Source of the DNA: Muraenolepis orangiensis
Lineage: Eukaryota; Chordata; Actinopteri; Gadiformes; Muraenolepididae
Reading direction: 5' to 3'
DNA length: 64,000 nt
Assembly (NCBI GenBank): GCA_027704905.1
Contig: CM051001.1
Span: 29,506,670-29,570,669, forward strand
Part shown: piece after piece, positions 22,740 through 34,640 of the stretch
Numbering within the stretch: position 1 is the first letter of the stretch
Layout of the letters: each line of letters opens with the position of its first letter
Notes under the pieces: model-generated
The model's database searches: none
What the model saw: the letters and a program-made list of their open reading frames with translations, nothing else
What the model was told of the DNA's origin: nothing
Program-made: the position numbers and the translations under genes

Positions 22740-23410
22740 TAATGCTGACACTGAGGTTCCTCCAGGTTTATAGTACACCTACACCAATCGGGATTGTGGA
22801 GCTGAGGTGTAAAAACCTGCAGACGGAGGCAAATCTGCAAAAATGTTACTGTAAACTCTTCCACTGAGCTGAGTTGCATTCCAACTCCCTCAAACCTTAA
22901 TACTTTGGAAGTGCTTCGAATTGGATTCATAGAAATCAGATTTCAACTAAAGTGCTCTTGGTCCATGATCATCCATGTGAAACATGGATAAAACCAGACG
23001 TGTATTTACCGTTAAACTAAGCTACCCCACCCAACTATGTTAGCACACAGTTATCCTTTAAATCCAAAAAAGGGGGTGGAGTGGCAGGAAATAGCAGGAA
23101 AATAACTATACTTTTTCATCCTTTGAAGATCTTGCTTTCTGCTCCTCAGTACCTAATACAGCAGAAAAGGCATTAGATCCATTCTTCTTAGCTATAGTAT
23201 ACCGCCCACCGGGCCATACACACGTTTCGTGAATGAGTTCTCTGAGTTTGCGGCTGACCTTGTAACATATTCTGACAGTGTTTTGCTTGTTTGGTTATTT
23301 TAACATTCATGTGAATAACCCGTCTGATCCTCTCGCAAAGGTGTTTCTTTCTATAACAGATGTGCTTGGCTTTAAACAGCTTGTCCAGCACCCTACCCAC
23401 AACAGTGGAA
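22740..23410 (+). pseudogene. LINE endonuclease (start of ORF2) remnant
   Basis: Downstream of the ORF1 remnant. Broken frames code AKKGGGV-type sequence near 23065 (KKGGG), IVYRPPGHTHV at about 23190-23225, and YFNIHVNNPSDPLAKVFLS at about 23293-23350 (GDFNxHV motif of APE-type endonucleases with the catalytic D altered to Y), ending near VQHPTHNSG (23383). The reverse transcriptase part is absent, so the element is truncated at its 3' side. Confidence 0.7.
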
Positions 23411-23424
23411 ACGTCAAAAACACA

Positions 23425-23545
23425 CCCACAAGTTGTTTTCTGATTTTGGTTGTGTTTACTGATTTGGCGTTTTGTTATTCTGATTTGAAGTTGTGTTTTC
23501 TGATCTGGAGTTGTGTTTTCTGATTTGACTTTGGTTTTCTGATAA
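23425..23545. repeat. ~18-20-bp T-rich minisatellite
   Basis: Variants of GTTGTGTTTTCTGATTTG repeat about six times, followed by an A-rich run at 23545. Confidence 0.75.
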
Positions 23546-23713
23546 AAAAAAAAAAAAGATCTCCATTAAAAATGTAATTCCCAAATAACATTTGAGTAAT
23601 TCAAGTAGTAAAGTGAGGAGGTCAGGGTGTGTCTGTGAGTGTTTTCATTTTTTGAGCTGGTGTGTTGAATGAGTTTTCATTCAAAAAAGTATGTTACTTT
23701 TGAATGCTTTGGA

Positions 23714-23800
23714 ATAGTCAAGTCAAGTCCAGTTGATTGTCACATCAAAGTTACCAATAGTATCAACACAGTTGGTTAACACACATCTGCATGTATCCTG
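23714..23800 (-). mobile_element. LINE 3' tail
   Basis: AGTCAAGTCAAGTCCAG then TTGATTGTCACATCAAAG is the reverse complement of a LINE 3' end (TGACAATCAA followed by TTGAC units), the same kind of tail as at 52410-52442. Confidence 0.45.
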
Positions 23801-23975
23801 TCATCAAACAAACAAACAGACCTGAGATCTCCCAACTATTTATTCAATGGTGTAACCAATCCATGTCTTCACCTCATCCTCCTCTTCATAACAGGTCTGG
23901 TTTAGCCCCTCAACACAAAAGCCTGGAGCAGAGGGAGCTATGATGACAGGTAAATCAATAAGCAGAAAACAGGCT

Positions 23976-24070
<95 letters not shown>
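23976..24070. repeat. (GT)n microsatellite, ~47 units
   Basis: Uninterrupted GT. Confidence 0.95.
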
Positions 24071-24072
<2 letters not shown>

Positions 24073-25059
24073 CTAAAGCACCATTCTTTTTGAAGATACA
24101 GTGTGTTCCTGAGGCTTGAGGTGGAGGGAACCTCTCCTTAAAGGGCCGTAGCGGCCTGGGTAATGTTTTAGTGAATAGAGCTACGATGGATTGATCACCC
24201 AGACCGGTCCTCAGGTTGTCATCTAGGTCTGGACCACACAACAACTACTCCCACTTAAAACCATGTCTGCAGTGTCTTGGCGTTACATCCACCAAACCAA
24301 TCAGTCCAATCAGCTTGAGCTGGTCTTGAGCCCTGGGCCCTTAAGCCCTGGGGCTGCTGATTGGTTGAGCAGCATTGGAGCTGTCCATTGTACGGATAGA
24401 GGCTAGATGCAAAATTTCTCCAGCTACCTTGTTCTTTAACCCCAGAACCCACTTATAAACATAGACTACAGGGTCTTATCAACATCGACCACACAGGGGG
24501 CTGGAGAACACCAAGGCTCTGGGTCCTGACCTTATCCAGGCAAGGTGAGGATACCAAGCCTTGGGCTGTCCTCCAGTCCCCCGCATGCTTCAGCCTCTGC
24601 ATTCACCATGGGGACAAACTGGTTCTATTCACAATCTGTATAAAAAACCTGACTAGCTCTCACTTGCTTCTTGTCAACTTTTCCTCGAAAATAGAATACA
24701 ATACCACAAAAACAAGAGGATAGTTCAGATATTTTTGCATGCACAGCATTGGCAACAAATAATTTGAACTCAAGGGGAGTGGAACCCGTACCCTTCACAT
24801 AAACACTCATTGATATGCAACAGAAGCTCTGTTAAAGAGACCATCCAAAGCCTAATTGGCCCAGAGACAGTGGCTGGACGCATTGTATCGGACCAGCAGT
24901 AACCAGCCTGCTCTTTAGGCTGCAGGCCAAGCTGTGAATGGGCTGTTGCCTGCTTATCAGTCAAGTAGCCAGCCAGTCAGCCAGCCAGCCACACACACTG
25001 ACACACACACACCTAGGCAGGGGGGGGGACTCGATCTGTTTAAAGGATTACCCAAGTGT
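24071..25059. other. Stretch without recognised gene
   Basis: No supported gene. Around 24495-24530 a few codons resemble the NxxKAxGPD motif of a LINE reverse transcriptase (ENTKALGPD), too short to call. CA at 25000-25010 and a G9 run at 25021. Confidence 0.4.
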
Positions 25060-25306
25060 CCAAGATAATAATAATGCTGGCTTTTATCCAAAGCGCTTTA
25101 CAAGTCATGCCTCACATCACCCATTCATACACCGACGGCGGAGTCAGCCATGCAAGGAGACAGCCAGCACGTCAGGAGCAGTCAGGGTTAGGGTGTTTTG
25201 CTCAAGGACACCTCGACAGTTTTTGCTAGGAGGATTCGGGGGATCGAACCAGTGACCTTTCAGTTGTGAGGCGACCGCTCTACCGCCTGAGCTATACTGC
25301 CGCCCC
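25060..25306 (-). mobile_element. tRNA-derived SINE, well preserved
   Basis: On the minus strand: GGGGCGGCAGTATAGCTCAG, A-box TAGCTCAGGCGGTAGAGC, B-box GGTTCGATCCC, body with GACGTGCTGGCTGTCTCC, and tail AAAGCGCTTTGGATAAAAGC. The anticodon-like region and both Pol III boxes are intact, so it is the best-preserved member of this family here. Confidence 0.9.
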
Positions 25307-25407
25307 AAGAGTGTGTGCTCTAAACTTGTGTACAACCTACTCCAGTTAACAGCTTCCGGTTTCCTCAACAAAGAAGCTTGCACTCACAAATATCTCAATG
25401 TTTGACT

Positions 25408-25410
<3 letters not shown>

Positions 25411-25461
<51 letters not shown>
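25411..25461. repeat. (AT)n microsatellite
   Basis: About 25 AT units. Confidence 0.95.
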
Positions 25462-25465
<4 letters not shown>

Positions 25466-25566
25466 TACTTATCCGTTGTTGGTGCTCTTTAATTTTTGGT
25501 GGAAATCTTGTATAATTAAAGTGAATTATAGGATTATATCTAATCAAATATCTAATCAAATCAAGT

Positions 25567-25985
25567 TGTCACAAATTCAAACACACAAGGTAGTAGGACT
25601 CAAATGCACAACCCAGGAGACAGAGGTAAAGTATGAGAAAATACTTAAATACTTAAAAAAATAAAAACAAGTTTACACAAGTTAAAAAAATGTCCTCAGT
25701 ATGAAGTTCAAAAACTAACTATCACAAAAAATGCCACAACTAAGGTTGTCAGAAAATAAACAGAAAATCACTCCAACAAATTGAGGAACAAAACTTACTG
25801 GAACAAAAATTCTGGCTTGAAAAAAGAGAGAAAATCACTGGTACGCGGGCTACTGACATCACGACAGGACAACTGGCACCAGACAAGGGGGAACTGGAGA
25901 ATTGAAACATGAGGTAACTGGGAACAGGTGGAAACAATCAGGGCTGACGCTGACGAGGACGGGCACACACACAAGGATAGGGAGT
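25567..25985 (-). mobile_element. gypsy-type LTR, 3' part, split by an L2 insertion
   Basis: Read on the minus strand this has CTGATTGTTTCCACCTGTTC (typical of fish gypsy LTRs), a T-rich middle, and an end with CATTTGAGTCCTACTACC and TTTGTGACA. The other part, on the far side of the L2 at 25992-26760, is 26763-26867. Split LTR plus insertion gives a relative age: the LTR is older than the L2. Confidence 0.55.
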
Positions 25986-25991
25986 ATCCTT

Positions 25992-26760
25992 GTGTCCTTC
26001 AACATCAAGAAGACCAAGGAGCTGATCGTGGACTTCAGGAAGCAGAGAGGAGAGCACAGCCCTATCTCCATCGACGGTGTTGCAGTAGAGAGGGTAAGCA
26101 GCTTCAAGTTCCTCGGCGTGCACATCTCCGAGGACCTCACATGGTCCACGCACACCACACACCTGGTGAAAAGGGCCCAACAACGCCTGTATTTCCTCAG
26201 GCGTCTGAGGAAATTCAGCATGGGCCCCCGCATCCTGAGAACATTCTATAACGGCACCATGGAGAGTGTTCTTACAGGGTGTATCACCGCCTGGTACGGG
26301 AACTGCACCGTACTCGGGCGCAGAGCGATTCAAAGGGTGGTGCGGACGTCTCAGTATATCGTTGGAGGTGAGCTCCCCTCCCTCCTGGATATATACCACC
26401 AGCGGTGCGTGGCCAAGGCCAAACGCATCATAAAAGACAGGCAGGCGATATCGCAGTATCAAGTGCCGTACAAATAGACTCAGAGATAGCTTCCACAGTC
26501 AGGCCATCAGGCTGCTGAACAAGGGCGTATAGCATATAACAATGTATATTTTATTTCATTGATTTATATATACATATTGCTATTTTTCTGTGCCGATATA
26601 TTGCATTTTATAAATTGCATTTTTATTTTTATTTTTTTACTATTCTACTGTTATTCAATTTTTTATCTATTTTTATCTTATTTTTATAACTGCTGTCTGT
26701 CGTCGGGTATTGCACATAAGATTTTCACACCACTGCTTTATACTTATATATACTATATAT
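25992..26760 (+). pseudogene. Young 5'-truncated L2-type LINE copy
   Basis: Nearly identical to 51597-52400 of the intact LINE. The frame 25902-26477 covers the C-terminal region (VKKTKELIVDF-like start, GVHISEDLTWSTHTTH, ITAWYGNCT, VRTSQYIVGGELPSLLDIY). At about 26440 a 45-bp deletion between short GACAGGCAGG/AGGCAGGCGATA-like repeats fuses KDRQAIS to the end of the protein and shifts the frame. The 3' untranslated part, including GCTGTCTGTCGTCGGGTATT, is kept to about 26760. The 5' 3/4 of the element is missing, as usual for incomplete reverse transcription. Confidence 0.9.
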
Positions 26761-26762
26761 AC

Positions 26763-26867
26763 TTAAAATGTGAGTACCAAAATAAAACAGGAAGTGGGAG
26801 ACAAGACAAAAATGACTTAATAAAACATGAAACATGACTAGACTAACATTTCTGACGAGACACAACA
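26763..26867 (-). mobile_element. gypsy-type LTR, 5' part, split by an L2 insertion
   Basis: On the minus strand it starts TGTTGTGTCTCGTCAG and contains CACTTCCTGTTTTATTTTGG, characteristic of a fish LTR start; it continues beyond the L2 into 25567-25985. No exact target duplication was found at the outer ends. Confidence 0.45.
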
Positions 26868-27141
26868 CTAATGCATCTGTGTTATATTTTTGCTTGTAAT
26901 ACGATCTACCATCCATCATCACCAGGGGGATGTCAAGGGGACATCTTGATAACTGACAGTGTGGAAACCTGACTCCCTAAGCTCTTTATTGGGCTCCCAG
27001 CTTTGTTTTATACTATATTATATAACACAACACAACTGCTAGCCGTGTTGGAACAATGGACAGCCATGGATCAGATCAACATGAGGGCCATGCTGACAAC
27101 AAGATACTGCAAGGAAACCAAAGTTTGATTTAGTTTGATAG
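26868..27141. other. Spacer
   Basis: Nothing recognised. Confidence 0.4.
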
Positions 27142-27361
<220 letters not shown>

Positions 27362-27729
27362 AAACTAAGGGGGTGAAAATAATCAACAGAGAGCTTTATC
27401 TAAGTGTTTCCTACCAGCACTGGTGCTGGTCCTTCCATTTAGGGACAGATTAGTGTTTAACATTTTGTAGGTTTTATTAATCTGTCTGTAATTTAATACT
27501 GCTTATTCACAGTGTAATAATCTCTGTTTCAAGTCCCCTGAGACACGTTAAAGATGTTTACACTGCAAACTGTTGTTCGGTTTCCTTACTGTGGGAATCG
27601 ACTACTTAAAAATGGGACTTGTGTGTTCACTGCTCTCCAAACCTGGACGATGCAGCGGTGGACATCCTTGTTAAATGACTCACAGATTCACCCAGTTGCT
27701 CAAAACACCTCATCAAGGCGTGTTGACTT
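27362..27729. other. Stretch without recognised gene
   Basis: Nothing supported. Confidence 0.4.
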
Positions 27730-27915
27730 GAGACGTGGTGGGACACCGCACACGTGGCTTGAGACGTGGTGGGACACCGCACACGTGGCTTGAGACGTGG
27801 TGGGACACCGCACACGTGGCTTGAGACGTGGTGGGACACCGCACACGTGGTTTGAGACGTGGTGGGACACCGCACACGTGGCTTGAGACGTGGTGGGACA
27901 CCGCACACGTGGCTT
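27730..27915. repeat. 31-bp minisatellite with a CACGTG site per copy
   Basis: Six copies start at 27730, 27761, 27792, 27823, 27854 and 27885; the unit is GAGACGTGGTGGGACACCGC plus ACACGTGGCTT. The copies are almost identical (one C-to-T change). Each holds a palindromic E-box CACGTG and a second ACGTGG. The array reads open on the minus strand by chance. Confidence 0.95.
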
Positions 27916-28124
27916 GGTCGGCTCCAGCACGGCACATTTAAAACAGACACGCAATTCTATGTATTGGTGGGGGCGGGAATTCATGCGGGACGACGGTCAA
28001 AGTTCAAATAATTTATAATTTCAACCATGAAGCAAAAGTGAAACTAACTTTCCAACGTGAAACCACGGTACTAATTTCTTAAGTAGTGGTTTTGATTGTG
28101 TTTGATCAATTGTCATGGAAGCTC
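27916..28124. other. Spacer
   Basis: Nothing recognised. Confidence 0.4.
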
Positions 28125-28490
28125 GGTGGCAGGACAGTGGTGGTTACAGTGCTCTGGGTTTAATACTCAGTGACCTGAGTATCCTTAAGCGATCCTTGGC
28201 TAACCCCTACCTTCTCCTCAAAGACATGTGTATTTACTGTCTAACCCATACTTTTTCTAACGTTCATGTGTCTGTGTTCACTGTCTAACCCCTACCTTCT
28301 CATAAAGGACACATGTATTCACTGTCTAACCCTTACATTCTCCTACAGGACACATGTATTCACTGTCTAACCCCTACCTTCTCCTACAGGACAGATGTAT
28401 TCACTGTCTAACCCCTACCGTCTCCTAAAGCACATGCAAGTTGCTACGCATTAAGATGTCTGCTAAATTACTAAATTGATTTATATAAGC
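28125..28490 (+). mobile_element. SINE-like element with an expanded 41-bp internal repeat
   Basis: The left end (GGTGGCAGGACAGTGGTGG, GGGTTTAATACTCAGTGACC) resembles a SINE head and the right end (GCAAGTTGCTACGCATTAAG, ATGTCTGCTAAATTACTAAA) a diverged version of the common fish SINE tail. Between them a 41-bp unit (CACTGTCTAACCCCTACCTT and onward) is repeated about five times at 28198-28436. Confidence 0.6.
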
Positions 28491-29079
28491 ACCATCAAAA
28501 TTATCAAAATGCAAGCCATACTGACATGGGATGAGGCACATTATAACAAAGTGAGCAGGATTGGACCTGGGAATGTCCAGACCAGACAGAGGCCTCTAAT
28601 TCTCTCATCATCTTATAATTATTGTATACAGTAAGTGGAGGACACGTCTTCCTGAAGGCATTAGAAAGTCAATGAGAGAGCACCATGGTGTAGTATCACA
28701 TTAAGAAGGCTGCCTTGATGGTTATCTTACGTTAATGAATCTACCCCTTCCTACTCCTGGCTCTGGTCCAGAACGTCTGTCAGGTAGGATAGCGGCACAT
28801 GAGTTGAGAGGACAATAACAATCCTACCAAAACAATTACAATTACAATTATGTATACACTTTGCTCTCATTTTTTGATATTAGTATGTTTCTGGATGGTT
28901 AAATCTCTATCAACCAAATCATGAAATCAAATAATTGATTCAACAATCAACAATGCAACACATGTTGGATATACAACACATGCCAATATTTTGTACTTTG
29001 ACAAGAAATGCTAAATAAGTACTACATTCACTACTCAAGATTGCAGCAGAAGTGTCTCGGTTCAGTACAAGGCAGCACT
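28491..29079. other. Stretch without recognised gene or repeat
   Basis: Nothing supported. Confidence 0.4.
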
Positions 29080-29445
29080 GTGGTGGTCGTGAAGACTCAC
29101 ACAAAAAAGGCTGAGTAAAGGATGTACTTCCTACGCCAGCTGAGGAAGTTCAACCTGTCCCAGGAACTGTTTATGTAGTTTTACTCGACTGTGATTGAGT
29201 CTGTCCTCTCCACCTCCATAAGGGTGTGATTTGGCACTGCCACTAAACTAGCACACATACCTGGTGCAGCACATCATCAGGTCTGCAGAAAGGATGATTG
29301 GACTAAACTTGCCCTCACTTCAAGATCTCTTCACCTCCAGAGCCAGGAGGCGGCGGGTTAGATGATTGCCAACTCCTGGCCACCACATATTTGAACTCCG
29401 TCCCTCCAGAAGGTGCTTCAGAGCACCGTAAACCAGAACCTCCAA
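29080..29445 (+). pseudogene. LINE fragment, C-terminal reverse transcriptase region
   Basis: Broken frames match the C-terminal part of L2-type ORFs: an LRQLRKFN-like stretch (29135-29160), then IRSAERMIGLNLPSLQDLF (about 29276-29335), then SRARRRR. In-frame stops are present. It is a different subfamily from the intact LINE. Its end meets, tail to tail, the minus-strand LINE at 29455-30005. Confidence 0.75.
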
Positions 29446-29454
29446 GATACAAGA

Positions 29455-30005
29455 TACAAGATATTTTATTGGCCATTACAGTACATAGGAATTCTTACTC
29501 CCCATTCCCTCCCGCAGTATACATCACCAAACAAAGTGACGATGGTGATACGTACATGTGTTGAATGTAAATGTTTTTTAGGTTTTTTTTACAAAAATCT
29601 TTAAAAGCATTTAAAGTGCCAGTAGTGTAGCAGCATCATGAATACAGTGCAGTACAGTGCAGTACATGTGATGAGTCCAGAAAGTCCAGCAATGTATGTA
29701 AGAGTAATGTTAATGACAATGTTATGAAATGAAAGTGAAACTGGCAGCACTCCTAGCAGTTCAGTAGGTCACTGCCTGTGGATAAAAACTATCCTTAAAC
29801 CTGGTAGTCCTTGCTGTACGGATGCTGCGCAACCGGCGACCAGACGGTAGGGGGGAGATAAGATGGTACCCAGGGTGGTTGCAGTCCTTTATGATGGACA
29901 TGGCCTTATTCCGACATCTGGTCCTAAAGATCTGGAAGTGCACACCCGATGCCATCCTCGCGACCATCTGGATGGCTTTCTTGTCCCGTCCTTCCCACAC
30001 GCCAT
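29455..30005 (-). pseudogene. LINE 3' end, minus strand
   Basis: The frame 29761-30000 codes KKAIQMVARMASG, RTRCRNKAMSIIKDCNHPGY, SPLPSGRRLRSIRTARTTRF and stops at 29761, the C-terminal end of a LINE ORF2. The 3' untranslated part runs down to 29455 and ends in ATCTTGTATCTTGTATCTTG units, the short tandem tail of such elements. It is related to 13490-13855. Confidence 0.85.
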
Positions 30006-30360
30006 CACTTTAATGAACCATTAACCCAGCTGTGTGACCTCAGGGCAATGCCTGTCAATGCAAGGTATAGTTTTTACTTAATTGTTTAGTTTTCAATTGA
30101 AATGCAAGGCACATTCACTGACATTCAACGCTAACTGGAATGTATATGCTGGTAAATCGGTCTTTATTAACACTGTCACCAAATTCCTTTGAATATATAG
30201 TCTGGCAGCATGGAACAGATACCGACTGAGTGACTGAAAAAATGAGATATCAAATATATAGAATCAAATCATTGAATAGAAACCTCACTGGTGATTATAT
30301 TAACCGGCCTTAACCTTATGTCTTCGTATTAATTAGTCAACGTAAAACACATTCAGATGT
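30006..30360. other. AT-rich stretch without recognised gene
   Basis: Nothing supported. Confidence 0.4.
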
Positions 30361-30480
30361 CTCACACACACACACACATACACACTCACACTCACACACA
30401 CAAACACACACCTCTCTCTCTCTCATTCTGTCTCTCAACCTCTCTCAATGTCTCTGTCTCTCTGTTAAATTGTCTCTCCA
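30361..30480. repeat. (CA)n and (TC)n tracts
   Basis: Interrupted CA (30361-30410) then CT-rich sequence. Confidence 0.85.
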
Positions 30481-30594
30481 TCTTTCATGCTCGCTGTCAT
30501 TCTGCTCGCATGCAGAATGACATGGCATAACACGCAGAACAAAACAGAAATCAATGTTTCTGAAATAATCAGATCAGGTCTTAAACCTGCTAGA

Positions 30595-31460
30595 CCTTGT
30601 ACTGATGCTGCGCAACCGTCGACCAGACGGTAGGAGGGAGAAGAGATGGAGCCCAGGGTGGTTGCAGTCCTTTATGATGGACATGGCCTTCTTCCGGAAT
30701 CTGATCCTACAGATCTCCTCGATGCATGGAAGTGACATTCAGTGCGAGGCTTTTGTCCTCACACCATTGCGTCAGCTGGACTACCTCATCTCTGTACTCC
30801 GTTTCGTCGCCCTCGCTTATCAGGCCGATGACAGTGGTGTCATCTGCAAACTTGATAATAGAAACTTGATCAATTGAAGCACGCTAGGACGACAGACTGT
30901 TGCAGTGATGCATTATAGATGTCGGTGAACACAGGAGCCAGCTGGTCGACACAGGTCTTGAAGATGCGGGATGGAAAACCGGCTGCCTTCCCTGCCTCCA
31001 CCCTCCTGATGATTCTGCGGACCTCGGACTCGGACAGTTGTAGAACGTAGTCCTCTGGATGGATGTTCAAGTTGTTGGTCGGCTCACGGTCCCTTTCAAA
31101 GCAAGCGAAAAACTGGTTTAGCCCGTCTGAGCTCCCCTTGTAGTTGGAGAGGACCCTCAGACCTTGCCACATACGTCTGGTGTCAGAGCCCCCAAACTGT
31201 ATTTCCAATTTGTTTTTGTAATCCAATTGATCCTTCTTGATGGCTTTTCCGAGTTCATACTCTGCATTATTTTTGTGATAGGAGTCGCCTGTTGTGAAAG
31301 CGGTACCCCGTTCTTAAGTTTGTTCCGTATGTCAGCATTCATCCATGGTTTGTGGTTCAGGAATGAGCGAACAGACCTGGTCGGGATGCATTTTTCCACT
31401 AGCCTGTTAATGTATGCTGTGACATGATCTGCATACACATAGTAGTACGGCATTGTCTGT
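30595..31460 (-). pseudogene. LINE fragment with internal deletion
   Basis: Minus-strand reading from 31453: HKPWMNADIRNKLKNG (31365-31320), then in another frame MWQGLRVLSNYKG (31175-31135), LSESEVRRIIRRVEAGKAAG (31045-30985) and CVDQLAPVFTDIYNASLQQS (30955-30900), which follow the order of the endonuclease-RT linker and RT start of the intact LINE. It then jumps to an RT palm remnant near 30860-30840 (FADDTTV-like) and a C-terminal remnant at 30600-30700. Several frameshifts; dead. Confidence 0.85.
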
Positions 31461-31679
31461 CCAGCGACGCAGGTTCTTTACAACTGTGGGCTTTACAGAA
31501 AGTTAGTTTTTTTGGAATCTTAGATGGAAGACCTGTTTAGCAAAACACATTTTCATCAGTATGAATCATGTGTTGCTAACTTTGCTATCCAGAGAGATCA
31601 AACACAATCAGGCACAGCCAGAGGCATTTTAGACCAATGGAACGTAGTTGTCACAGGATCAGGACAAATGACACAGGAT
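31461..31679. other. Spacer
   Basis: Nothing recognised. Confidence 0.4.
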
Positions 31680-31833
31680 CAGCCCTCTATCAAGTCCATG
31701 TGGTTTTAGACGGTCCTCTATTAACTCTATGAGATTTCACAGGGTCCTCTTTTAACTCTATGAGGTTTCACAGGGTCCTCTATTAACTCCATGAGGTTTC
31801 ATTGGATCTTCTAGTCACTCTCTGAGGTTTCAC
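31680..31833. repeat. 30-bp minisatellite, about five diverged copies
   Basis: GGTCCTCTATTAACTCTATG plus AGATTTCACA, starting at about 31682, 31712, 31743, 31773 and 31803; outer copies are the most diverged. Confidence 0.85.
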
Positions 31834-31994
31834 GGTGAAAACTAGCATCAACACATAAACATAAAGCATAAACAAAACTGGAGGCTAAACTTGACCTTTA
31901 AAAAGGGCCTTCTACTTGACCTCTTGGTGTTTGTGTGTATGTGCACCACCACACCGTTACTTTAGCAAGATAATTCAGTTATTGGCCAGCTGGC

Positions 31995-32152
31995 TCAATA
32001 CACACACACATACACATACACTCACACACACACTCACACACACACACAAACTCATTTGCTTTAGGGCCTGAAGGTCAGAACAAACATGATGTCCAACCAG
32101 CTGTTCCCTTGACAACAGAGAGGGTGTGTGTGTGTGTGGGGGGGGGGGGAGG
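31995..32152. repeat. (CA)n, (TG)n and G-run
   Basis: CA tract 31998-32049; TG tract plus G9 run at 32124-32150. Confidence 0.85.
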
Positions 32153-32334
32153 GTCATACAGAGCCAGTGAACTTGGCTGAACTGTGATGTCAGCACCAGG
32201 GTCTGCAGCACGTCCAGTTGCTGTGGAACACTCAGAGTATTTGACCTGAATATTGACAAGCTAATCACACAGGGCCAATCGAAGATTCCATAGCAGAGTC
32301 CAGTGCATTCTCTCTCTCTTTCTCTCTCTCTCGC

Positions 32335-32510
32335 CTCTATGCTCTGCGGTGCATCTGAAAAAGCGGAATAGGCCAGAGGTGGCTAGTGAACTTCTACCGT
32401 GGCACCATAGAGAGCGTCCTGACGAGTGGCGTCACTGTGTGGTACGGCAACACCACTGAACAGGACAAGAAAGCCATCCAGAGGGTTGAGGACGGCAGAG
32501 AAGATCATCA
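32335..32510 (+). pseudogene. LINE fragment
   Basis: Codes VNFYRGTIESVLTSGVTVWY and QDKKAIQRVEDG (32380-32490), the C-terminal region of an L2-type ORF2. It is the same subfamily as 63035-63255 (shared LYALRC and TSGVTV). It breaks off at a TC tract. Confidence 0.8.
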
Positions 32511-32532
32511 TTTTTTTGTTTATCTTTATTGT

Positions 32533-32534
<2 letters not shown>

Positions 32535-32621
<87 letters not shown>
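32535..32621. repeat. (TC)n microsatellite
   Basis: About 43 TC units replacing the end of the LINE fragment. Confidence 0.95.
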
Positions 32622-32623
<2 letters not shown>

Positions 32624-33006
32624 AGCTACCCCGACATTGTGAATATTGTACTTTAAAATCAATAAGTAAGAAGTAGTCTGCCCTCTAACATTCATTGAAA
32701 GACAAAGTAAGAGGGTATACTACATAGGCATCTCACGTCTATCTATGCTGGGTGGGCATTGGGCCTTTCTCTCTGCATTGGGCCTTTCTTTGTTTAACTG
32801 CCCAGTGGAGAAGCCAAGACTGTCTGCGTACATCAGCCCTGGGGCTGGTGGTCCGACTGCAGGGACACACAGCTCAAAGATTTACATGCATGCTTGTGCC
32901 AGGATTCCAGCGAAGCTAATCAGCTGTTTAATGTGGGCTTTTTAATACTATACTAAATTACCTCTGGCTCCATCGCTCTCTCCTACCTTCGCTCCCTAAT
33001 ATCTAC

Positions 33007-33009
<3 letters not shown>
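32622..33009. other. Stretch without recognised gene
   Basis: Nothing supported. Confidence 0.4.
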
Positions 33010-33655
<646 letters not shown>

Positions 33656-33883
33656 TGATGAACATGGATAACGGTGTAATGGTGTAATCATAAATGTGTA
33701 CGTGCAAACAGCTAAGACATTTGTATGATGAATAGCAGAAAGTAGTCTGTTTGACCAGATATTTGTGCCCGCTGGAGATGAAACAGCATCAGATATCATT
33801 GGAACACAAGAGTGACACAGCCTGTCTTCAAATGAGGATCTGAGGGATTGTATCTTCAAGTGCAACTCATTGGACCTAGCAAA

Positions 33884-34050
33884 AACGGTCGAGGTGTCCT
33901 TGAGCAAGACCCTAACTGCTAAGGCTAGCTGCTCCTGACGTGCTGGCTGGCTCCTGGCTGACTCTGCTGCCGGTGGTTGAATGTTTGTATGAATGGGTGA
34001 ATGTGAGGCATGACTTATAAAGCGCTTTGGATAAAAGCGCTTTATAAGTC
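33884..34050 (+). mobile_element. 5'-truncated tRNA-derived SINE
   Basis: Lacks the tRNA head. It begins in the body at GTGTCCTTGAGCAAGACC, continues with GACGTGCTGGCTGG and ends GACTTATAAAGCGCTTTGGA plus a repeat of the AAAGCGCTTTATAAGTC tail. Same family as 25060-25306. Confidence 0.8.
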
Positions 34051-34087
34051 ATTCCTCAGTGTGGTATTTCCTTCTCAGTAGCAGACT

Positions 34088-34524
<437 letters not shown>

Positions 34525-34640
34525 TGATCTGTGATCCATATAAGGTCATGACCAAATATGGATGTTGGGATGCATTTGATCGGCTGTGAAATACCTTTAT
34601 TCAGACATGCCTTTTATGCCTTTTGTCTTAGGGAGCCCAA
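34525..34640 (+). repeat. Unnamed interspersed repeat, copy 1
   Basis: CATATAAGGTCATGACCAAA and TATGGATGTTGGGA, then GGCTGTGAAATACCTTTATT, are shared with 36070-36215 on the opposite strand. The family was not recognised; the copy at 34525 lacks about 30 bp in the middle relative to the other. Confidence 0.75.

Noticed and set aside
24495..24560. Possible LINE reverse transcriptase piece (ENTKALGPD)
   Set aside because: Only about nine residues fit; too short to annotate.
27627..27984. Cys/Val/His-rich frames resembling a zinc-finger-like repeat
   Set aside because: They follow the 31-bp minisatellite in all minus frames; spacing does not fit a zinc finger.
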